NCBI RefSeq assembly: GCF_011045035.1
Contig: NZ_JAALAA010000003.1
Coordinates: 1-64,000, forward strand
Source: Nocardioides turkmenicus
Lineage (GTDB): Bacteria > Actinomycetota > Actinomycetes > Propionibacteriales > Nocardioidaceae
Reading direction: 5' to 3'
Length of the DNA: 64,000 nucleotides
Part shown: positions 16,720 through 27,749 of the stretch, in pieces
Layout: every line of letters starts with the position of its first letter
Numbering within the stretch: position 1 is the stretch's first letter
The notes under the pieces: generated by a model
The model's database searches: none
Told to the model about the DNA's origin: nothing
What the model saw: the letters and a program-made list of their open reading frames with translations, nothing else
Translations under genes and position numbers: made by a program

Positions 16720-19008
16720 TCAGCGCGTCACCACGGCCACCTCTCCTCCCGACTCCACGACCGCGACCGTGCCGTCCCGGTCGGTGCGGTAGACCTCGGT
16801 GCCGGTCTCCTCGAGCCCCTTGACCGTGGCCGTGGCGGGGTGACCGTAGTCGTTGCGGGCACCGACCGAGGTGAGCGCGACCTGCGCCTGCAACGTACGC
16901 AGCCAGCCGAGGTCCTGGTAGCGAGATCCGTGGTGGGGCACCTTGAGCACGTCGATGTCGAGCCCGGCCAGGTCGTCGGCGAGCTGGTCCTGTCCCTCCG
17001 GCTCGATGTCACCGGTCAGCAGCAGACGCAGGCCGCGGGACTCGACGAGGAGGACCACGCTCGCGTCGTTGGCCGTCGAGCCGTCGCCCGGCCCACGGGT
17101 GTCGGAGTCGGCCGTCGGCCAGAGCACCTGGATCCGCGCCTCCCCGATGGTGGTCGTGGCGCCGTAGGGAGCAGGGACCGGCACGACCCCGGCCGCCCCG
17201 GCAGCCTCACCGAGGATCTGCACTCCATCGGGCGGGTCCTGGAGACGGGAGGTCCACAGCTCGCCGACCTGGCGCCCGGCGAAGACACCCTCGACACCGT
17301 TGACGTGGTCGGCGTGGAAGTGGGTGATCACCGCCAGCGGGATGTGTTGGATCTCCAGCCCGTCGAGACAGTCGTCGACGAGGTCCGGGTCGGGGCCGGC
17401 GTCGACGACCACCGCGCTTCCCGGCCCCGTACGCACCGCCAGCGCGTCTCCCTGCCCGACATCGCACATCACCAGCACCCATCCCGCCGGTGGCCAGCCC
17501 GGGCTCGGCAGCCGCACCAGCGCGACCGCGAGCAGCACCAGGCATCCGGCGACCCCGGTGACCGGGTGTCGCAGGACCCGTGGCGCCAGGAACGCGATCG
17601 CGGCGCAGACGGCGACCAGCACCGCCAGAGCGAGCGGTCCGGTCGCCCAGCCGACCTGGGCACTCGGCAGGTCGGCGCCGAAGCGGGCCACCGCGATGAT
17701 CCATGCGACGCACCACGTGGCGACCGTGCCGGCGACCATCCCGAGGGGATCCCACACCAGCCCGAGCAGCCCGCCCAGGAGGCCGAGCACGGTCGCCGGC
17801 GCGACGGCGGGCTCGACGAGCAGGTTGGCGAGCACCGCGACCAGGCTGACCTGGCCGGAGATGGCGGCGACCACCGGCGTGCAGGCCAGCTGCGCCGCCG
17901 CCGGGACCGCGATCGCCTCCGCACACCACTGCGGCATCCAGCGGCGCAGCGCATCCCGCCACGGCGGCCCGAAGAGGAGGATCCCGGCGGTGGCGAGCAC
18001 CGAGAGGGTGAAGCCGACCGAGGTCGCCAGCCCCGGGTCGATCAGCAGGAGGCCGATCACCGCCGCACCGAGCCCGCGCAGCGCGCGCTGACGTCCGTTG
18101 TTCGTCATCGCCAGGAGTCCGACCGCGCCCATCGCCGCCGCCCGCACGACGCTCGGCTCCGTGCGCGCGAGCACGACGAACCCGATGATGCCGAGCACCC
18201 CGACGGCGTAGAGACCTCTCCCCCGCACCCCGGACCAGCGAGCCACGATGAGCAGGAACCCCACCACGAGGGTCAGGTTGGTGCCCGAGACGGCGAGCAG
18301 ATGGGTGAGTCCGGTGGTGCGGAAGTCGTCGGCGAGGTCGTCGGAGAGCCCGGTGTCGTCGCCGTCGACCAGGGCCGGGACCAGTGCGGCCTGGTCGGGT
18401 GGCCGGTGCGCGACCGCGTCCCGGATCGAGGCGCGCAGCCTGTCCGAGGCGCGCCACCAGATCCCCGGGCCGGCGACGACCCGAGGTTCATCGGCGACGA
18501 GCAGCGCGGACTCCTCGTGGGAGTCGCTCCTGCCCAGCCGTCCCGCCGCCGACACCGTCGTCCCCAGCGGGACGTCCGCCCACGCCTCGTCACCGAGCAC
18601 CACCACCGGCGTACGCAGCCGGTAGACCACCCCGCGGCCCCGGATCTCCCGCACGCTGGCGCGCCGGAGCTGGTAGGTCGCGTGCTCTCCTCTCACCTCC
18701 TTCGGATCGGTGGTGACGGTGGCGACCACCCTCACCTGGGCCTTGCGCGCGGCCAGGTCTGCGACCGGGTTGTCCCTGACCCGGGCGGCGTGCAGTCCCG
18801 CGACGACCGCTGTCCCGGCGATCATCAGCACCAGCGCCAGCACGGTCGCGCGACGCTTCCGGACCGCCCATCCACCACCGATGCCGACGACCGCGGCGAG
18901 CAGCACCATCAGAACCAACCCGGCCCGCCCGCCGGCCGCCACGACAGGGCCAGCCAACGCTCCGGCCCACGCACCCGCCCCGAGAATCGGCAGCCGCAGG
19001 TCGTTCAC
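16720..19008 (-). CDS. comEC: ComEC/Rec2 DNA-uptake channel with metallo-beta-lactamase domain
   Basis: A 762-aa polytopic membrane protein predicted to carry single-stranded DNA across the membrane. Two N-terminal hydrophobic segments and a soluble DUF4131-like domain are followed by the Competence membrane domain (LTHLLAVSGTNL near residue 232) and a C-terminal metallo-beta-lactamase domain with THFHADHVNG near residue 560 and KVPHHGS near 690. The GTG start at 19008 overlaps the comEA stop (GTGA), giving translational coupling. The coding sequence appears intact. Confidence 0.93.
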   Translation of the reverse strand: MNDLRLPILGAGAWAGALAGPVVAAGGRAGLVLMVLLAAVVGIGGGWAVRKRRATVLALVLMIAGTAVVAGLHAARVRDNPVADLAARKAQVRVVATVTTDPKEVRGEHATYQLRRASVREIRGRGVVYRLRTPVVVLGDEAWADVPLGTTVSAAGRLGRSDSHEESALLVADEPRVVAGPGIWWRASDRLRASIRDAVAHRPPDQAALVPALVDGDDTGLSDDLADDFRTTGLTHLLAVSGTNLTLVVGFLLIVARWSGVRGRGLYAVGVLGIIGFVVLARTEPSVVRAAAMGAVGLLAMTNNGRQRALRGLGAAVIGLLLIDPGLATSVGFTLSVLATAGILLFGPPWRDALRRWMPQWCAEAIAVPAAAQLACTPVVAAISGQVSLVAVLANLLVEPAVAPATVLGLLGGLLGLVWDPLGMVAGTVATWCVAWIIAVARFGADLPSAQVGWATGPLALAVLVAVCAAIAFLAPRVLRHPVTGVAGCLVLLAVALVRLPSPGWPPAGWVLVMCDVGQGDALAVRTGPGSAVVVDAGPDPDLVDDCLDGLEIQHIPLAVITHFHADHVNGVEGVFAGRQVGELWTSRLQDPPDGVQILGEAAGAAGVVPVPAPYGATTTIGEARIQVLWPTADSDTRGPGDGSTANDASVVLLVESRGLRLLLTGDIEPEGQDQLADDLAGLDIDVLKVPHHGSRYQDLGWLRTLQAQVALTSVGARNDYGHPATATVKGLEETGTEVYRTDRDGTVAVVESGGEVAVVTR

Positions 19009-19898
19009 AGCGTGACCAGCGGTTCCAAGGAGTCGAAGGTCTTCGGCCCGATCCCGTCCACCTCGAGCAGCTCGTCGACCGATGTGAACGCGCCGTTGGT
19101 GGTGCGCCAGTCGATGATCGCCTTCGCCGTCACCGGCCCCACGCCGGGCAGAGTCTCCAGCTCCTCCAGCGAGGCGGTGTTGAGGCTCACCCCTGCGCCG
19201 GGCGCCGCTGCACCCGACCCGCCCGACCCCGGCGGCGCGGCGGCGCCCACTCCCCCGTTGGGCGCACCGACCACGATCTGCTGACCGTCGCTGAGCAGAG
19301 CGGCGAGGTTGAGTCCGGCGAGATGCTTGTGGGACGCCCCACCGGCGGCTTCGACGGCATCGACCACCCGCGACCCGACCGGCAGCACCACGATGCCGGG
19401 CTTGGGCACCTTGCCCTCCACGTCGACCGTGACGGTCCCGGCCGACGCTCCTCCCGATGGCACCGCGGCGACGCCTCCGGGCGCGGCCGAATCGGTGGGC
19501 AGCTGGACCAGCGGGGAGGCCGACGGCGACGCCCGGGCGGCCGGCACCACCTCCGGGTCGGCACGGATCATCCACCAGCAGGCCATCGCCAGCCCGGCGA
19601 CCAGTACCAGTGAGACGACCACCAGATGCCACGGGCCGAGACTCACCCGCCCGCGCAGCGGCTCGGGCAGGACCGCGTCGGGTGAGATCACGACCTGCCG
19701 TCGGGACGCGTGACGCCCCGGGACCGGCACCATCGGATCGAGCTCCGCAGTGTCGGTCGCAGCCGGCCCGTCCCACCACGGCGGCTGCCAGTCGTCCTCG
19801 CCGTCGTCCACCTCCTCCGGTGGGTCGAGCTCGGCACGCAGCTGCTCCAGCCGCCGGGCGACGGCATCGGCATGGTCAGAGGTCGGTCGGGTGCGCAT
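19005..19898 (-). CDS. comEA: ComEA-type DNA-binding protein (SLBB plus helix-hairpin-helix)
   Basis: A 297-aa membrane-anchored DNA receptor. An acidic cytoplasmic N-terminus is followed by one transmembrane helix (residues about 88-110), a Pro/Ala-rich linker and an SLBB domain starting VTVDVEGKVPKPGIV near residue 158. Two helix-hairpin-helix motifs (LETLPGVGPVTAKAIIDWR and LLEVDGIGPKTFDSL) bind DNA non-specifically. The ATG at 19898 gives the full-length form. Confidence 0.92.
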   Translation of the reverse strand: MRTRPTSDHADAVARRLEQLRAELDPPEEVDDGEDDWQPPWWDGPAATDTAELDPMVPVPGRHASRRQVVISPDAVLPEPLRGRVSLGPWHLVVVSLVLVAGLAMACWWMIRADPEVVPAARASPSASPLVQLPTDSAAPGGVAAVPSGGASAGTVTVDVEGKVPKPGIVVLPVGSRVVDAVEAAGGASHKHLAGLNLAALLSDGQQIVVGAPNGGVGAAAPPGSGGSGAAAPGAGVSLNTASLEELETLPGVGPVTAKAIIDWRTTNGAFTSVDELLEVDGIGPKTFDSLEPLVTL

Positions 19899-20014
19899 GA
19901 CGCCGAAGCTATGCGCCCGCGCCGACGGTTCCGAGCGCGATTTCAGCGTCTGTGGAGAACCCGATCCTCAACCGTCCCTGTGGACAGCAACCGGCCCGCA
20001 ACCGGGCCCAGAAA

Positions 20015-20875
20015 TCAGAGCCGAGGCCCCACGACGACCGCCACGCACCCCGGCCCGACGTGCGCACCGAGCACGGCACCCAGCTCCCCGACGCGTACGT
20101 CGCCGTTGATCTTGCCGTTCAGCTCCGAGGAGAGTCCCTCGGTCATCGCGGCCGCCCGGTCCGGGCTGCCCAGATGGGCGACGACCACCTCTACGGCGTC
20201 GGCGTCCTCGCACGCCTCGACGCCGAGAGCCTGAAGCCGGGCGATCGCCCGCTCGGCCGTACGCACCCGCTCGTGCGGCACGACCCGTCCTTCCTCGATC
20301 GTGAGCAGGGGCTTGACCGCCAGTGCCGTCCCGAGCAGTGCGGCGGCAGCACCGATCCGGCCGCCGCGACGAAGATACTCGAGCGTGTCGACGTAGAAGT
20401 AGGAACGCGTCGCCGCGACCCGCTCCAGCGCGGCCTCGCGCGCCTCGGCGGCGCTCCCGCCGCGACCCGCGACGGCCGCGGCCGCCATCACCGCGAACCC
20501 GACACCGGGCCCGACCTGACGCGTGTCGACGGTGACCACCGGAATCGGGGCCTCCCGGGCGGCGAGCATCGAGGACTCGCACGTCGCGCTCAGCTCCGCA
20601 GAGAGGTGGATCGAGACGATCTCGTCGAAACCCTCGGCCGCGAGCTTCGCATAGACCTCCCCCAGGAGCGCCGGCGAGGGCCGTGAGGTCGTCACCGTCT
20701 TGTGCGCGGCCAACGCCGTCAGCAGCGCATCCGGCGACGTCTCCTCCACCCCGTCGTCGTACGACGTCCCATCCACGATCACCTGCAACGGCACCGATGT
20801 GATCAGCTCCGTGGCATCCCCGAGATCGGATGGAAGCATCGCGGTCGAGTCGGTCACGATCGCTACCCGGGCCAT
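20015..20875 (-). CDS. DegV-family fatty-acid-binding protein
   Basis: A 286-aa protein opening MARVAIVTDSTAMLPSDL, the DegV signature. TTSRPSPALL near residue 63 and SIHLSAELSAT near 88 carry the residues that contact the fatty-acid carboxylate. DegV/FakB proteins present fatty acids to a FakA kinase, whose gene is not in the window. It is upstream of comEA on the same strand with 116 bases between them. Confidence 0.92.
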   Translation of the reverse strand: MARVAIVTDSTAMLPSDLGDATELITSVPLQVIVDGTSYDDGVEETSPDALLTALAAHKTVTTSRPSPALLGEVYAKLAAEGFDEIVSIHLSAELSATCESSMLAAREAPIPVVTVDTRQVGPGVGFAVMAAAAVAGRGGSAAEAREAALERVAATRSYFYVDTLEYLRRGGRIGAAAALLGTALAVKPLLTIEEGRVVPHERVRTAERAIARLQALGVEACEDADAVEVVVAHLGSPDRAAAMTEGLSSELNGKINGDVRVGELGAVLGAHVGPGCVAVVVGPRL

Positions 20876-21047
20876 GCCAGCAGCCTACAGATCCAGCCCA
20901 TCCCGGGCCTCCCCCGATCCCGAACAGCAGTCGAATCATCGCCCGATCGCGTCATGAGTCGAGAGGCCGTCCGTTTCATCGACATACCTGGTCGCCCCGG
21001 CAACGGAGCCGGCCGCGACCACGTTCCGCACCCGAAGGAGGCACATC
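20876..21047. other. Intergenic region upstream of the small membrane protein
   Basis: No gene seen. It holds the divergent upstream regions of degV and the small membrane protein. GAAGGAGG at its right end is the ribosome-binding site of the latter. No convincing promoter pair was found. Confidence 0.4.
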
Positions 21048-21164
21048 ATGACCGTCAAGAGCATCGAGTCGAGCAGCCGTCAGACACCATCCGAGACCTC
21101 CGGACTCGTCATGCTGCTCATGCTCCTCGCGATCCTGACCGCGGTGACGCTCCTGACCGTCTGA
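21048..21164 (+). CDS. Small single-pass membrane protein (38 aa)
   Basis: The reading frame MTVKSIESSSRQTPSETSGL... has a 19-residue polar Ser/Thr-rich start, then a hydrophobic helix LVMLLMLLAILTAVTLLTV to the C-terminus, with no residue after the membrane segment. AAGGAGG stands 7 bases before the ATG, one of the strongest ribosome-binding sites in the window. It is monocistronic and divergent from degV. I do not recognise a family; a regulatory micropeptide or a membrane-stress protein would fit. Confidence 0.65.
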   Translation: MTVKSIESSSRQTPSETSGLVMLLMLLAILTAVTLLTV

Positions 21165-21294
21165 CACCGATCAGGAGCCCGCACGTACGCGAAAATCGCG
21201 CCGACCCAGGTCGATCCGATGCCGGCGTACTTTCGCGGGCGCCATCTCCGATCCCCAAGCCCATACCGAACCCGAGGCCACGGGCAGGCCTCAC

Positions 21295-22083
21295 CTAAGG
21301 TCGCTGCGCAGGAATCTCTCGGTAAGTCTCTTGCAGCGCAACGAGGACCGGATCTTCGGCGTCGAACTCGTGACCGTCGATGAGCCTGATCGGACGCACA
21401 CCGATGCTCGCGTTCGTGGCGAATGCCGCTCGCATCCTCGAGACATCGGCCAAGGGGACTGCGCGAGTCACGTGCGACGCATCCGCCGCAGTCAGCAAGG
21501 CCATCGTGACCCCAGGAAGAACCGCGGCCTCGGGCCAGACGACCTGTCCATCTTCGGTCACGAATCCGACGTTCCAGGTGCTTCCCTCGCTCACACGACC
21601 CGACGCGGGGTCGACGAAGAGGACGTCATCGAACCCGGAACGCTTCGCTGCGACTCGATGGTGCAATTGACTGAAGAGTCCGACGTGCTTGACCTCGGGG
21701 CTGTCTCGCTGGAACTCCACGGTCTTCACACGCAGCGGCTGCAGTCCTCCAGGTGCACCGGCCCGAGTCGTGATCAGGGAGACCGGGTGTGCTTCGACCG
21801 TGCCGACATTACCGAGCGTGATCTGGGGATCGAAGACGGTCACCCGGAGCGTGTAGTCGCCTGACTCGGCGGCGACAACATCCCTGATCTGGGCCAGCAG
21901 ATGAGAGCGATCCAGCTCCGCGTCGAAGACGGTCTTGCAGTCCCGGGTGAGCCGGTCGAGGTGGAGGTCCAATCCCCTGACCGCGCCACTCGCCACATGC
22001 ATCGATGTGAAGTGTCCGAAGCCAGTCAGTGCCAGTGCACCCAGCTCAGCGGCGGTCGCGTCCCGGCCATCAACTGTCGCCAT
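21295..22083 (-). CDS. Class IV PLP-dependent aminotransferase / aminodeoxychorismate lyase-like
   Basis: A 262-aa protein of the BCAT/PabC fold. The expected PLP Lys is in SPEVKHVGLF near residue 132; GFDDVLFVDPASGRVSEGSTWN near 150 is the family pattern, followed by LPGVTMALL. Specificity (aminodeoxychorismate lyase, D-amino-acid or branched-chain aminotransferase) cannot be decided. Codon use is visibly less GC-biased than in leuS or degV, which hints at transfer. Confidence 0.85.
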   Translation of the reverse strand: MATVDGRDATAAELGALALTGFGHFTSMHVASGAVRGLDLHLDRLTRDCKTVFDAELDRSHLLAQIRDVVAAESGDYTLRVTVFDPQITLGNVGTVEAHPVSLITTRAGAPGGLQPLRVKTVEFQRDSPEVKHVGLFSQLHHRVAAKRSGFDDVLFVDPASGRVSEGSTWNVGFVTEDGQVVWPEAAVLPGVTMALLTAADASHVTRAVPLADVSRMRAAFATNASIGVRPIRLIDGHEFDAEDPVLVALQETYREIPAQRP

Positions 22084-22175
22084 GGCGTCACCTTCTCACG
22101 AAGTGCAGGAACGCTCAGGGCAGTGTCGAGATCGGATCATTCCGACCGCGGTTTGGTCCCAGAACACAGACCGGG

Positions 22176-22242
22176 CGGTCGCTGCCGAGCAGCCTCTCCT
22201 TCGACCAAAGTGGTCGAACCGGGAGACGCTCAGCAGCGACCG
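22176..22242 (-). terminator. Long nested hairpin downstream of leuS
   Basis: CGGTCGCTG at 22176-22184 pairs with CAGCGACCG at 22234-22242. Inside, CTCC pairs with GGAG, and TTCGACCA at 22200-22207 pairs with TGGTCGAA at 22211-22218 around AAG. It starts 7 bases after the leuS stop, so it probably terminates leuS. The nested form also resembles the palindromic repeats at the left edge of the window. Confidence 0.6.
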
Positions 22243-22248
22243 ACGACG

Positions 22249-24732
<2,484 letters not shown>

Positions 24733-24775
24733 TGGTCTTTCGTCCTTGTCGAGATTCGTGTCGAGACTGCTTCTG

Positions 24776-24804
24776 GAACGAAGAAACCCCTCACATGGAG
24801 GGGT
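24776..24804 (-). terminator. Attenuator hairpin upstream of leuS
   Basis: On the minus strand ACCCCTC pairs with GAGGGGT around CATGT and is followed by TTTCTTCGTT. The hairpin lies 44 bases before the leuS start, so it can end transcription before the gene. GAGGG further upstream (near 24825-24831) could pair with the left arm and act as antiterminator. Confidence 0.75.
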
Positions 24805-24834
24805 AGCCGCGTGACCGGGGTGTGTCCCTCAGGG

Positions 24835-24873
24835 TCAGCGCGGCTGCCTAAGAAGCAGGACAGACATCTGCAT
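24835..24873 (-). CDS. leuS leader peptide MQMSVLLLRQPR
   Basis: A 12-codon frame ATG to TGA ends about 30 bases before the attenuator hairpin. It contains three consecutive Leu codons, CTG CTT CTT; CTT is rare in such a GC-rich genome, so ribosomes would stall readily when charged tRNA-Leu is scarce. No clear Shine-Dalgarno is seen, so leaderless translation or the second ATG (24867) may be used. Position and composition match classical leucine attenuation. Confidence 0.7.
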   Translation of the reverse strand: MQMSVLLLRQPR

Positions 24874-25288
24874 GTATCCAGGGTAGCCGACCACGGCGGC
24901 GACCGACATTCGCAGCCCCGCCATACTCCCGGGCGAGACATCGGTGACAGGGTCGAAGGCCTCTAGAAAGCCACTTTCGATAGGTCATGAGTTCTGCCCT
25001 GCGGATCGACCGACAGAAAATATGGCCAGAGGGGCCTTCACCTATTGCGACGGTCAGTTCGAGCGTGCCAAACTGGCGACGCTCCGCTGCTCGTGATGTC
25101 GGTCGTGAATGAGGACCCCCCCATCTCATCCAAGGAACGCTCCGAGCAGCGGAGTCCAAATCTTTGAGGCCCAGCGACGAAGTCGCCGGGCCTCAAAACG
25201 ATTTGGAGATCGAGCGAGCGCAGCGGGTGAGCCTGCGAACCCGCGAAGCGGGTCGAGATCCAGTCGGTACGTGGATTCAGCACCACGC
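24874..25288. other. Repeat-rich intergenic region between leuS and lplA
   Basis: 415 bases with no supportable gene. It contains a 12-bp inverted repeat (CTCCGCTGCTCG at 25082-25093, CGAGCAGCGGAG at 25143-25154), the strong hairpin at 25155-25207 and a short palindrome CCCGC-GAA-GCGGG near 25240. The part 24900-25080 shows nothing beyond presumed leuS promoter sequence. Confidence 0.55.
25155..25207 (-). terminator. Strong double hairpin, terminator of lplA or palindromic repeat
   Basis: TCCAAATC/GATTTGGA (25155-25162, 25200-25207) encloses TGAGGCCC/GGGCCTCA (25165-25172, 25188-25195) and GCGAC/GTCGC around GAA. The inner stem is flanked by TTT and AAAA, so it could terminate in either direction. 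On the minus strand it follows lplA by about 80 bases. Confidence 0.7.
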
Positions 25289-26344
25289 CTACGGCACCCG
25301 ACTGATCCACTCCCTCGTGCCGTGCTTGCCGGCGACCAGCGCCGCCGCCTCGTCGATCGTGCCCTGATCGATCCCGACGTACGCAGCCCCGAAGCTCTGC
25401 TCGAACTCGGCGAGCAGGGCGGCGATGACCTTGTCCCGCGACAGCCCGGTCTGGGAGCGGATCGGGTCGACGCGCTTGGCGGCGCTCCTGGTGCCCTTGT
25501 CGGACATCTTCTCCCGGCCGATCCGGAGCACCTCGAGCATCTTGTCGGCGTCGATGTCGTAGGCCATCGTCACGTGGTGCAGGACGCCGCCGGGGATCCG
25601 TTTCTGCGCGGCACCCGCGATCTTGCCGACCGGCGAGGCGATGTCGTTCAGGCCGGCGTACGCGGCCTCGATGCCGACGCGCCGCAGGCCACGGAGCACC
25701 CACTCGTCGAGGAAGGCGTAGGACTCCTGGAAGGACATGCCGGCCACGAGTGTGTCGGGCACGGCAAGGCTGTAGGTGATCGTGTTGCCCGGCTCGATGA
25801 ACATCGCGCCGCCACCGGAGATGCGGCGTACGACCTCGATGCCGTGGCGCTCGGCGGCGGCCTGGTCGACCTCGTTGGAGAGGGACTGGTAGCTGCCGAT
25901 CACGACCGCGCTGCTGGCCCAGTCCCAGAACCTCAGGTTGGGCGCGCGGCGGCCTTCGGCGACCTGCCGGAGGATGACCTCGTCGAGGGCCATCTGCATC
26001 GTCGGGGATAGCGGGCCGGTCTCGACGACCTCGAGGTCGAGATCGTCCCAGGTCGTGGCCCGACCGAGCGCCCGCAGCACCGTCAGGGCGATGTCGCGGG
26101 TGCCGAAGCCGACCAGCTCCGCGTCGCGCGCGGCGGCGTCCAGGGAGGCGGTCAGATGGTCGAGGGACGCATCGACCGGCTGCCCCTCCAGCGCCGCGGT
26201 CAGCCACTCCAGCGCCTCGTCCGGTTCCAGGAAGAAGTCGCCCGAGAGGACGACGTCGATGATCGTGTCAGCGGAGACCGTCGCGTCGACGACGACCAGC
26301 TTGCCGCCGCGTACCTTCCGCTCGCCATGCACTCGTTCGCTCAC
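25289..26344 (-). CDS. lplA: Lipoate-protein ligase with permuted accessory domain
   Basis: A 351-aa ligase predicted to attach lipoate to E2/GcvH proteins. The first 90 residues (VRGGKLVVVDATV, SGDFFLEPDEALEWL) correspond to the accessory domain usually found at the C-terminus of LplA or as separate LplB. The catalytic domain follows with RRISGGGAMFIEPGNTITY near residue 195 and KIAGAAQKRIPGG near 263. The GTG start has GAGGGACT upstream. It follows the cysteine desulfurase gene by 39 bases on the same strand, under the same SAM-IV riboswitch. Confidence 0.87.
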   Translation of the reverse strand: MSERVHGERKVRGGKLVVVDATVSADTIIDVVLSGDFFLEPDEALEWLTAALEGQPVDASLDHLTASLDAAARDAELVGFGTRDIALTVLRALGRATTWDDLDLEVVETGPLSPTMQMALDEVILRQVAEGRRAPNLRFWDWASSAVVIGSYQSLSNEVDQAAAERHGIEVVRRISGGGAMFIEPGNTITYSLAVPDTLVAGMSFQESYAFLDEWVLRGLRRVGIEAAYAGLNDIASPVGKIAGAAQKRIPGGVLHHVTMAYDIDADKMLEVLRIGREKMSDKGTRSAAKRVDPIRSQTGLSRDKVIAALLAEFEQSFGAAYVGIDQGTIDEAAALVAGKHGTREWISRVP

Positions 26345-26383
26345 AGTCCCTCAACACCGTGAGCGACCGGAATCATCCCCTGA

Positions 26384-27703
26384 CTACACGGCCGCGCCGC
26401 AGGATCCGGCGGTGTCGGCGAGGCGGGTGAGACCGACCGGACCGACCAGGGGACGCGGGTCCTCGGCGAGCGTCCAGGCGCCGTCGACGAGGACGTAGTC
26501 GCCCCGGACGTCACCCGCGAGCAGGGACCGTACGCCGGCCACCAGCCGGTCCACGTCGGCGACCGAGGTGCCGAGGCCGATGCTGGCGCGGACCGCGCCG
26601 CCGGTGAGCCCGAGGCGCTTGAGGAGCGGCTGGGCGCAGAAGCGGCCGTCGCGTACGCCGAGGCCGTGCTCGGCGGAGAGGTACGCCGCGACCCGGCCGG
26701 GCTCGATGCCGTCGACGGTGAACGTGACGACGCCGACCGGCTCGTCGGAGTCGGGCCACAGACGAAGGACCTCGACACCGGAGAGAGCGGACAGGCCGGC
26801 CACGAGGCGCCCCCTCAGCGACGCCTCGTGGCGGTCCAGGTCGGTGGCCGGGAGGCCGCCGAGAGTCGTACAGGCGGCCGCGAGCGCGGCGGCGCCGATG
26901 ACGTTGGGCGAGCCGCCCTCGTGGCGCGCGGGCGCGGGCTGCCACGTGGTCTCCCCGACCTCGACGTCGTCGACCGCCCCTCCCCCGGCGAGGTAGGGGG
27001 TGCCGACGTCGAGCCAGTCGCGGCGGCCGACCAGGGCACCGGCACCGTAGGGCGCGTAGAGCTTGTGGCCGGAGAAGGCGACGTAGTCGGCGCCGGTCGC
27101 TGCCAGCGAGAAGTGGCGATGGGCGAGCAGCTGGGCGCCGTCGACGAAGACCCGCGCACCGTGGGCGTGGGCCAGGGTGACGATCTCCCCGATCGGGAGC
27201 GACTCGCCGGTGACGTTGGAGGCACCGGCGACCGCCACCAGCGCATAGTCACCTCGGGCCAGCTCTCCGGCGAGCGCGTCGATGGTGCCGGCGAGCGTGT
27301 CGAGGCCCGCGACCGCGGTGACGCCCGCCTCGACCCGGTGCCACGGGAGCAGGTTGGCGTGGTGCTCGATGTCGAGGACGAGCACGCGCCCGGGTACGCA
27401 GCCGGCCAGCAGGTTCACGGCGTCGGTGGTGTTGCGGGTGATGACGGTGACGTCGTCCTCACGGGCGCCGACGTAGGCGCCGATCGTCGCGCGCGACTCC
27501 TCGTAGAGGGCGGTCGAGACCTGGGACAGGTAGCCGGCGCCACGGTGCACCGACGCGTACCAGGGCAGGACCTCGGCCACCCGGTCGGCGACGCTCTGCA
27601 GCGCCGGCGCCGACGCGGCGACGTCGAGGTTCGCGTACGTCACGGTCGTGCCGTCCAGCAGCGGGACCTGGGTGTTCGAGCCGACGAGCGGAAGCAGGGA
27701 CAT
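26384..27703 (-). CDS. SufS/CsdA-like cysteine desulfurase (class V aminotransferase)
   Basis: A 439-aa PLP enzyme. EHHANLLPWH (His114-115), VDGAQLLAH near 187 and SGHKLYAPYG with the PLP Lys214 are typical of SufS/CsdA. GRFCAQPLLKRLG places Cys356 at the catalytic persulfide Cys, so it can plausibly mobilise sulfur from cysteine. A 35-residue C-terminal extension ends in GSCGAAV. It is directly downstream of a SAM-IV riboswitch and upstream of lplA, which suggests a role in sulfur supply responsive to SAM. Confidence 0.87.
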   Translation of the reverse strand: MSLLPLVGSNTQVPLLDGTTVTYANLDVAASAPALQSVADRVAEVLPWYASVHRGAGYLSQVSTALYEESRATIGAYVGAREDDVTVITRNTTDAVNLLAGCVPGRVLVLDIEHHANLLPWHRVEAGVTAVAGLDTLAGTIDALAGELARGDYALVAVAGASNVTGESLPIGEIVTLAHAHGARVFVDGAQLLAHRHFSLAATGADYVAFSGHKLYAPYGAGALVGRRDWLDVGTPYLAGGGAVDDVEVGETTWQPAPARHEGGSPNVIGAAALAAACTTLGGLPATDLDRHEASLRGRLVAGLSALSGVEVLRLWPDSDEPVGVVTFTVDGIEPGRVAAYLSAEHGLGVRDGRFCAQPLLKRLGLTGGAVRASIGLGTSVADVDRLVAGVRSLLAGDVRGDYVLVDGAWTLAEDPRPLVGPVGLTRLADTAGSCGAAV

Positions 27704-27749
27704 GGGGGCACCCTTCGGGGATCATGGCTCCCCGGGGCCGCACGAGGAC

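Noticed and set aside
16720-19779. Extending comEC upstream into the comEA region
   Set aside because: The upstream part is comEA read out of frame; GTG at 19008 overlapping the comEA stop is the convincing start.
24740-24775. GTGTCGAGAC in the leuS leader as another end of the cobN-type element
   Set aside because: Only about ten bases match, with no partner arm; chance in this composition is likely.
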